From NCBI GenBank assembly GCA_004195335.1, contig SDWK01001012.1, positions 1-12,622 on the forward strand: a DNA stretch of 12,622 nt, written 5' to 3'. The DNA is from Shewanella sp. GTDB taxonomy: Bacteria > Pseudomonadota > Gammaproteobacteria > Enterobacterales > Shewanellaceae. A program made the translations under genes and the position numbers. The first letter of the stretch is position 1; every line of letters begins with the position of its first letter. This document shows, one piece after another, positions 8,200 through 12,622 of this stretch. The notes below the pieces were generated by a model. It searched no databases and was not told the origin of the DNA. It saw only the letters and a program-made list of their open reading frames with translations.

Positions 8200-10317
8200 A
8201 TGAAACACTTGCCCATCAGTACTAAATTACTTTGGATCACCTCAGCATTATTTTTGGCGATTGTGGCTATATTATCCATCACCTTATGGTGGGCCTTGAG
8301 TAGCAAGAATACAGAGATAGCCAGGGAAGTGCAGGACGTGCTCCATCAGGAGACCAGAGCAAAACTGGAAGCCAGAGCCGGTGAGTATGGTGAGATGATA
8401 GCGGGATTTATTAATGAAGCTTACCGCATTCCATACTCGTTTGCGGCAACCATAGAGCAATCTTCGGGGACTGAGCATTTAACGCGGGAAGGCCTGGAGA
8501 TCAGTGTAGCTGCCGTGTTAAAGAAGAACAGTCAGCTGTCATCTATGTATGCGCAATTTGAAGCCAATGGCTTCGATGGTAATGACGCTCAATATCTAGC
8601 GGGAGCGAGTCACAGTGTATTGGGGGCTGGCAGTTTAGAGTTATATTTCGTGCGGAACGACGATGGTAGTGTCTCTCAGGAAACGGTGGATGATGCCGAA
8701 GAAAAATATAAAACGACACTGAATGAATTCGGCATTCGCGAAGCCGAATGGTATCTGTGCGCCAAGGATAATAAACGTCCCTGTTTAATGGAGCCCTATC
8801 TGTATGAGGTGACACCGGGTCATAACGCCTTGATGACATCTCTGACTGTACCGGTATTAAAAAATGGTCAATTTACCGGCTTAGTCGGTGTCGATCTTAA
8901 TCTGCCGATATTTCAAAAATTGATAAAAGAGTTATCTGATGAGCTGTATCAGGGCAAGGCGAAGGTAACACTACTGAGCAGCAAAGGGTTAATTGTTGCG
9001 GCGAGTCACTATGATAAGAAAGCCAGACCACTTAAAGAGGCGATGAATGCCGATTTAGCCTCAAGGTTGCAGAGCCTGCACAAGGGAGATAAATATTTTG
9101 AAAATGATGATGAGATAGCGGTCGCCTATCCCATCGATATCCCACTGTCCGACAGCATCTGGTCACTGGTGATTGAAGTGCCGAGGGAGGAAGCGTTTAA
9201 GGGGGCTATGGTACTCGATGAAAATATGCGGGCGATGGCCCAATCATTGGGAAGTCTACAGCTCACCTTAGGTGCCATCGTGTCGGTCGTGGCCGTTTTC
9301 AGTATCTGGCTGGTGATCCGCAGCATCATATCACCACTTAGAATGATCCAATCGAGAGTCGAAAGCCTTGCCAGTGCGGAGGGCGATCTAACTCAATCTA
9401 TTGAGGTCGAGTCACATGCTGAATTGATAGCCTTAGGCAAAGGGTTTAATGCATTTCTCACTAAACTCAGGTTGTTAATCATTGAGCTCAAACAATTGGC
9501 AAGCCAGTCACAACAGGAAAGCCTAACCGTTGCCAATATTGCGCAGCAAACCCGAGACAGTGTCAATGTCCAATACGGTGAGATAGAAAGTGTGGTGACT
9601 GCGGTGAATCAAATGAGCGCTACGGCACTGGAAGTGGCTAAAGCCTCGGAGCAGACCGCGATGGAAACCGATGCGATGTCGCAGAATGTGAAACAAAGTG
9701 AGCATAGCCTGATGACGGCCATGAAGTATGTGACGACCATGTCTGATGAGTCTCTGCAGGCTAAAGAGGCGGTAGGTAGAGTGTCGACAAGCAGTCATAA
9801 TATCAGCTCAATTGTTGAGGTTATCCGTTCAATCGCAGAGCAGACAAACTTACTCGCGCTTAATGCCGCTATCGAGGCCGCTAGAGCTGGAGAGCAAGGG
9901 CGAGGCTTCGCGGTGGTTGCCGACGAAGTGAGAGCCTTGGCCTCTAAAACCCAAATCTCTACGGATGATATTACTAAGTTGATCAGCTCTCTGCAGATGG
10001 AGGTGAGTAGTGCCTCTAATGTGATAGACAGTGGTGCAGAAAAAGCCCAACAGGCCGTGGCTCAAACTGAGGAGGCGTTAGCCTCAATTAATGCCATGGT
10101 GGCACAGATAGATGAGGTCTCGAGCCAGGTTACCCATATTGCCACTGCGGCAGAGGAGCAAAGTGCCGTCACCGAAGAGGTTAATAAGAATATAACCGGT
10201 ATCTCAGATTCCGCATCCGATCTTGCCAGGCTTGCCGGGGAAGCCCTGGACAGCAGTACTAACTTGGCCGATTTAGTGAAATCACAACATGAGCAGCTGG
10301 GTCGATTGAAGACATAA
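8200..10317 (+). CDS. Methyl-accepting chemotaxis protein with dCache sensor domain
   Basis: This 705-aa membrane chemoreceptor has TM1 at about residues 9-32, a periplasmic double-Cache sensor at about 45-345, TM2 at about 355-377, a HAMP domain, and a cytoplasmic signalling coiled coil whose conserved hairpin tip ([20 protein letters not shown]) starts at residue 547. The C terminus (GRLKT) has no CheR/CheB docking pentapeptide. In the sensor, Trp184-Tyr185, Tyr200 and Asp232 resemble amine-contacting positions of dCache amino-acid receptors, while the position two before Trp184, normally Arg, is Ala182. ATG 8200 is preferred: GGAG (8191-8194) precedes it by 5 nt and the protein then begins with a short charged leader before TM1. 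An in-frame TTG at 8167 would add 11 residues. The gene lies between terminator-bounded regions and is probably monocistronic; no -35/-10 pair is convincing. The ligand is not proven. Confidence 0.93.
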   Translation: MKHLPISTKLLWITSALFLAIVAILSITLWWALSSKNTEIAREVQDVLHQETRAKLEARAGEYGEMIAGFINEAYRIPYSFAATIEQSSGTEHLTREGLEISVAAVLKKNSQLSSMYAQFEANGFDGNDAQYLAGASHSVLGAGSLELYFVRNDDGSVSQETVDDAEEKYKTTLNEFGIREAEWYLCAKDNKRPCLMEPYLYEVTPGHNALMTSLTVPVLKNGQFTGLVGVDLNLPIFQKLIKELSDELYQGKAKVTLLSSKGLIVAASHYDKKARPLKEAMNADLASRLQSLHKGDKYFENDDEIAVAYPIDIPLSDSIWSLVIEVPREEAFKGAMVLDENMRAMAQSLGSLQLTLGAIVSVVAVFSIWLVIRSIISPLRMIQSRVESLASAEGDLTQSIEVESHAELIALGKGFNAFLTKLRLLIIELKQLASQSQQESLTVANIAQQTRDSVNVQYGEIESVVTAVNQMSATALEVAKASEQTAMETDAMSQNVKQSEHSLMTAMKYVTTMSDESLQAKEAVGRVSTSSHNISSIVEVIRSIAEQTNLLALNAAIEAARAGEQGRGFAVVADEVRALASKTQISTDDITKLISSLQMEVSSASNVIDSGAEKAQQAVAQTEEALASINAMVAQIDEVSSQVTHIATAAEEQSAVTEEVNKNITGISDSASDLARLAGEALDSSTNLADLVKSQHEQLGRLKT

Positions 10318-10330
10318 GGGGTCTGATTGT

Positions 10331-10468
10331 ATGGCTGGCTTCATTGGCTTGGGTTTAATAGGGCTAAGTTGCTTGCTCATTGTCATTCACACGTCAGCTA
10401 AATGCGTCACTCTTATCATCTATTGGAACCTTGCTTCAAGATTGCTCCAGTACAAGGCTGGAAAATAA
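10331..10468 (+). CDS. Possible 45-aa small membrane protein
   Basis: A short reading frame starts 13 nt after the chemoreceptor stop. ATG 10331 is preceded by AAGGGG at 10316-10321 with 9-nt spacing, a reasonable Shine-Dalgarno sequence. The product begins with a hydrophobic glycine- and leucine-rich stretch (about residues 3-20, FIGLGLIGLSCLLIVI) long enough for one transmembrane helix, then a second milder hydrophobic segment (VTLIIYW), and ends basic (LLQYKAGK). It matches no family I know. The placement suggests cotranscription with the chemoreceptor. The frame is short enough to occur by chance, so this is a candidate only. Confidence 0.35.
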   Translation: MAGFIGLGLIGLSCLLIVIHTSAKCVTLIIYWNLASRLLQYKAGK

Positions 10469-10550
10469 CAAAAAAATGTTCTTTGCTCGACATTATGATG
10501 TACATTAAACATACAGGAAAATTGCTCTGTAATTAACCAAGGTTGTTACT
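10469..10550 (+). promoter_or_regulatory. AT-rich region before the GltD-like gene
   Basis: This stretch is AT-rich and should contain the promoter of the following flavoprotein. TATGAT (10494-10499) would make a good -10 box, but nothing resembling a -35 box sits at the right distance. An 8-bp palindrome ATGTACAT lies at 10498-10505. AAGG at 10539-10542, 8 nt before the TTG start, is the probable ribosome binding site. Confidence 0.35.
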
Positions 10551-12344
10551 TTGAAAAAAACAGATACTTCCAATTACCGACACTTTCTCAACGTGGTTGA
10601 CTGCCAACAAGCCTGCCCTGCCCACACGCCAGTGCCAGAATATATTCGTCTGATTGCCGACAGAAAATACACCCAAGCTTATATGCTTAACTGGGAATCA
10701 AATGTCTTTCCCGGCATTTTAGGTCGAGTCTGTGACCGTCCCTGTGAGCCTGCCTGTCGTCGAGGACGCGTAGAAGAGGAGCCGGTAGCCATCTGCCGAC
10801 TGAAGCGAGTGGCTGCGGATTATAAAGGGGAGATACAGTCTCTGTTGCCGGAGATCCCCCGAAAGAAGAATGGTAAACATATCGCCCTTATTGGTGCTGG
10901 CCCCGCGTCTTTGACGGTTGCTAGGGATCTACTGCCATTGGGTTACAAGATCACCTTATTTGAACGTGACCTGCAGGCTGGTGGCATGATGCGAAGTCAA
11001 ATTCCGGCGTTTCGCTTACCCGAAACCGTTCTCAATGAAGAGCTGGATTTGATTCTGCAGATGGGACTTAAGGTTCGTTTTGGCGTTGGCATAGATAGCA
11101 TGAAAGCTATGTTGAAAGAGATATTTGATGTGGTTTTTGTGGGCACCGGGGCACCTAAAGGTCGGGATGTAAGGATACCGGGTCGCGAGGAAGCAAAGGA
11201 GCATCTCACTCTGGGAATAGACTGGTTAGCCAGTGTTGCCTTTGGTCATACCCACAACATCGGTGAACGAGTCATTGTCCTGGGGGGAGGTAACACCGCC
11301 ATGGACTGCTGTAGAACCGCTAAACGCTTGGGAGGCAAACAGGTAAAGGTGGTGGTACGTTCGACCTTCGAGACCATGAAGGCTTCTCCCTGGGAGAAAA
11401 GTGATGCCGCCGAGGAAGGGATAGAGATCATTCCAAATCACACGCCGCTAGAGTTCATCATGGAAGAGGGGGAGTTTAAGGGGGTGTTGTTCGAGGAGCT
11501 TAAGTCCAGTTATGACGAGAAGGGGAAGCGGACGTTAACGCCAACGGGCAATACTGTGATGATGGAATGCGATGCCGTCTTAATCGCAATTGGACAAGAT
11601 AATGCCTTCCCCTGGATAGAGCGAGATATTGGAATCGAATTTAATCAATGGCAACAGCCTGTGTTAGATGAGGCTTCATTGCAATCTACTTTACCTCAGG
11701 TCTTTTTTGGTGGTGACGCCGCCTTTGGCCCTAAGAATATCATTACCGCCGTGGCCCACGGACACAAGGCTGCCATCTCCATCGACCTGCTATGTAATGG
11801 TAAAGACCCTGTGCTGGATCGTCCTGAGAGTACATTTAATCTTGTCAGCCAGAAGATGGGCATTCATGAATGGAGCTACCACAATAAGATAATGCTGGAT
11901 GGACGTTATGGCGTCCCCCGTCTCGATTGGCAAGAGGCGATAAAGGCGTTGGCGAGTGAGGTCGAACTGGGTTACGACGAAAAACTCGCGCTCGATGAAG
12001 CTCACCGTTGTTTAAACTGCGATGTTCATACCATCTTCAGCGAAGATATCTGTATCGAATGCTCAGCCTGTGAAGATGTCTGCCCGGTGGATTGCATTAA
12101 CTTTATCCCGGCTCAGGCCGAGGGGACAGAGGTTCGAGACCCTATAGTCGTGAATAGGCTCAGGGTCAGTGAGATTAACCCCGAACAGGAACTTTTTGTA
12201 TCAGCCCCGCTGAAGACGGGCCATTTGATGATCAAGGATGAAGATGTGTGTCTGCACTGTGGATTGTGTGCCGAGCGTTGTCCTACAGGCGCCTGGGACA
12301 TGAAAAAATTCACCTTGAATAACGTAAAAGCTGCAATCGAATGA
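10551..12344 (+). CDS. GltD-like NAD(P)-dependent iron-sulfur flavoprotein with C-terminal ferredoxin module (KorC-like)
   Basis: The 597-aa soluble protein should move electrons between NAD(P)H and a partner through FAD and four [4Fe-4S] clusters. The N-terminal domain has cysteines 18, 22, 61, 65 and 69 in the GltD pattern. FAD binds at GAGPAS (115-120) and NAD(P) at GGGNTA (245-250). The C terminus adds a dicluster ferredoxin: Cys501/504/507/511 (CIECSACEDVC) and Cys567/570/573/577 (CLHCGLCAERC). Ordinary GltD is about 470 residues and lacks this tail. The layout matches flavoprotein subunits encoded beside 2-oxoacid:acceptor oxidoreductases, such as KorC of Azoarcus (from memory). No partner is in the window; it may lie to the right. 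The start is TTG with AAGG 8 nt upstream; the first in-frame ATG, at residue 45, would cut off the first cluster ligands. Degenerate copies of its 3' end follow. Confidence 0.85.
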   Translation: MKKTDTSNYRHFLNVVDCQQACPAHTPVPEYIRLIADRKYTQAYMLNWESNVFPGILGRVCDRPCEPACRRGRVEEEPVAICRLKRVAADYKGEIQSLLPEIPRKKNGKHIALIGAGPASLTVARDLLPLGYKITLFERDLQAGGMMRSQIPAFRLPETVLNEELDLILQMGLKVRFGVGIDSMKAMLKEIFDVVFVGTGAPKGRDVRIPGREEAKEHLTLGIDWLASVAFGHTHNIGERVIVLGGGNTAMDCCRTAKRLGGKQVKVVVRSTFETMKASPWEKSDAAEEGIEIIPNHTPLEFIMEEGEFKGVLFEELKSSYDEKGKRTLTPTGNTVMMECDAVLIAIGQDNAFPWIERDIGIEFNQWQQPVLDEASLQSTLPQVFFGGDAAFGPKNIITAVAHGHKAAISIDLLCNGKDPVLDRPESTFNLVSQKMGIHEWSYHNKIMLDGRYGVPRLDWQEAIKALASEVELGYDEKLALDEAHRCLNCDVHTIFSEDICIECSACEDVCPVDCINFIPAQAEGTEVRDPIVVNRLRVSEINPEQELFVSAPLKTGHLMIKDEDVCLHCGLCAERCPTGAWDMKKFTLNNVKAAIE

Positions 12345-12348
12345 TCCG

Positions 12349-12622
12349 CTTGCGTCGAGCGTTGCTGACTCAAGAGATGCTTGAGAGATGAAGACGTTAA
12401 TCTTGAATAATAATGTAAAGGCTGAAGACAGATGACCCAATGTCAATCAATCAATGAGACTGATGGTGTGCGCTTCACTGTGGATCGTGTGCCGAGCGTT
12501 GCTGACGCAAGAGGTGCCTGGGACATGAAGACGTTAATCTTGAATAATAATGTAAAGGCTGAAGACAGATGACCCAATGTGAATCAATCAATGAGACTGA
12601 TGATGTGCGCTTCACTGTGGAT
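12349..12622 (+). repeat. Two 137-bp tandem repeat units derived from the 3' end of the preceding gene
   Basis: Unit 1 is 12349-12485 and unit 2 is 12486-12622. I count 10 mismatches in 137 positions (about 93% identity), with 56 identical bases running from the ATG at 12388 (12525 in unit 2). Each unit resembles the end of the flavoprotein gene: the unit segment GTGTGCCGAGCGTTG and the later GCCTGGGACATGAA recur exactly in the gene around 12257-12304, and the match continues to the stop codon. The copies are much closer to each other than to the gene, so an old gene-end duplication was later amplified. The last base of the window completes a unit exactly, so the array probably runs on. No transposase or spacer structure is seen. 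Confidence 0.88.
12432..12572 (+). pseudogene. Degenerate copy of the flavoprotein C terminus (46 codons) inside the repeat
   Basis: This open frame runs ATG 12432 to TGA 12570-12572. Its C-terminal part, RGAWDMKTLILNNNVKAEDR, aligns with TGAWDMKKFTLNNVKAAIE of the upstream flavoprotein. The region matching the last four cluster cysteines reads DGVRFTVDRVPSVADA, with every cysteine gone, so it cannot hold an iron-sulfur cluster. The ATG overlaps the stop of the preceding copy (ATGA), and the stop overlaps an ATG at 12569 opening the next copy, which leaves the window. In the preceding copy the Trp of the WDM motif is a TGA (12382-12384), leaving only 15 codons from ATG 12388. Whether any of it is translated is unknown. 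Confidence 0.5.

Noticed and set aside
10551..12344. Assignment as ordinary glutamate synthase small subunit (gltD)
   Set aside because: No gltB-like large subunit gene is adjacent, and the protein is about 130 residues longer with a C-terminal dicluster ferredoxin that GltD lacks.
12349..12622. CRISPR array
   Set aside because: The repeats are 137 bp, directly adjacent and without unique spacers, and they resemble the neighbouring gene's 3' end.

Overview
The window reads as chromosomal DNA of a gammaproteobacterium, most likely a Shewanella or close marine relative. That judgement rests on the protein flavour, the moderate GC content, and my recollection that Shewanella genomes carry a puuD-puuA-potFGHI-puuB block followed by a chemoreceptor. 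I ran no database search. All genes lie on the + strand.

Positions 16-7980 hold a polyamine uptake and catabolism cluster. puuD and puuA come first, 4 nt apart, and are closed by a terminator hairpin. After a 309-nt regulatory gap comes a four-gene ABC importer: periplasmic binding protein (potF-like), ATPase (potG-like) and two permeases (potH-like, potI-like). A FAD-dependent gamma-glutamylputrescine oxidase (puuB-like) follows and ends at a strong hairpin. The expected route is import, glutamylation by PuuA, oxidation by PuuB, an aldehyde dehydrogenase step (PuuC) not encoded here, then hydrolysis by PuuD to GABA and glutamate. The dehydrogenase, the GABA aminotransferase, the regulator PuuR and the permease PuuP are all absent from the window. 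The binding protein keeps nearly all remembered PotF polyamine contacts, but has Trp at a position said to separate spermidine-type from putrescine-type proteins.

Positions 8200-10317 encode a double-Cache methyl-accepting chemotaxis protein. Its sensor keeps part of the amine-recognition signature but seems to lack the arginine that holds an amino-acid carboxylate. Beside polyamine genes this suggests an amine or polyamine receptor. A possible 45-aa membrane protein with its own ribosome binding site follows at 10331-10468.

Positions 10551-12344 encode a 597-aa GltD-like flavoprotein with an extra C-terminal two-[4Fe-4S] ferredoxin module. This is the architecture of electron-transfer partners of 2-oxoacid oxidoreductases (KorC type) rather than of a standard glutamate synthase small subunit.

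The most unusual part is the right edge. Directly after the flavoprotein stop codon lie two 137-bp tandem units, about 93% identical to each other, which are degenerate copies of that gene's own 3' end with all the cluster cysteines lost. Their reading frames link through repeated ATGA stop/start overlaps, and the array probably continues past the window. I saw no tRNA, rRNA, CRISPR array, transposase or recognisable defence genes.
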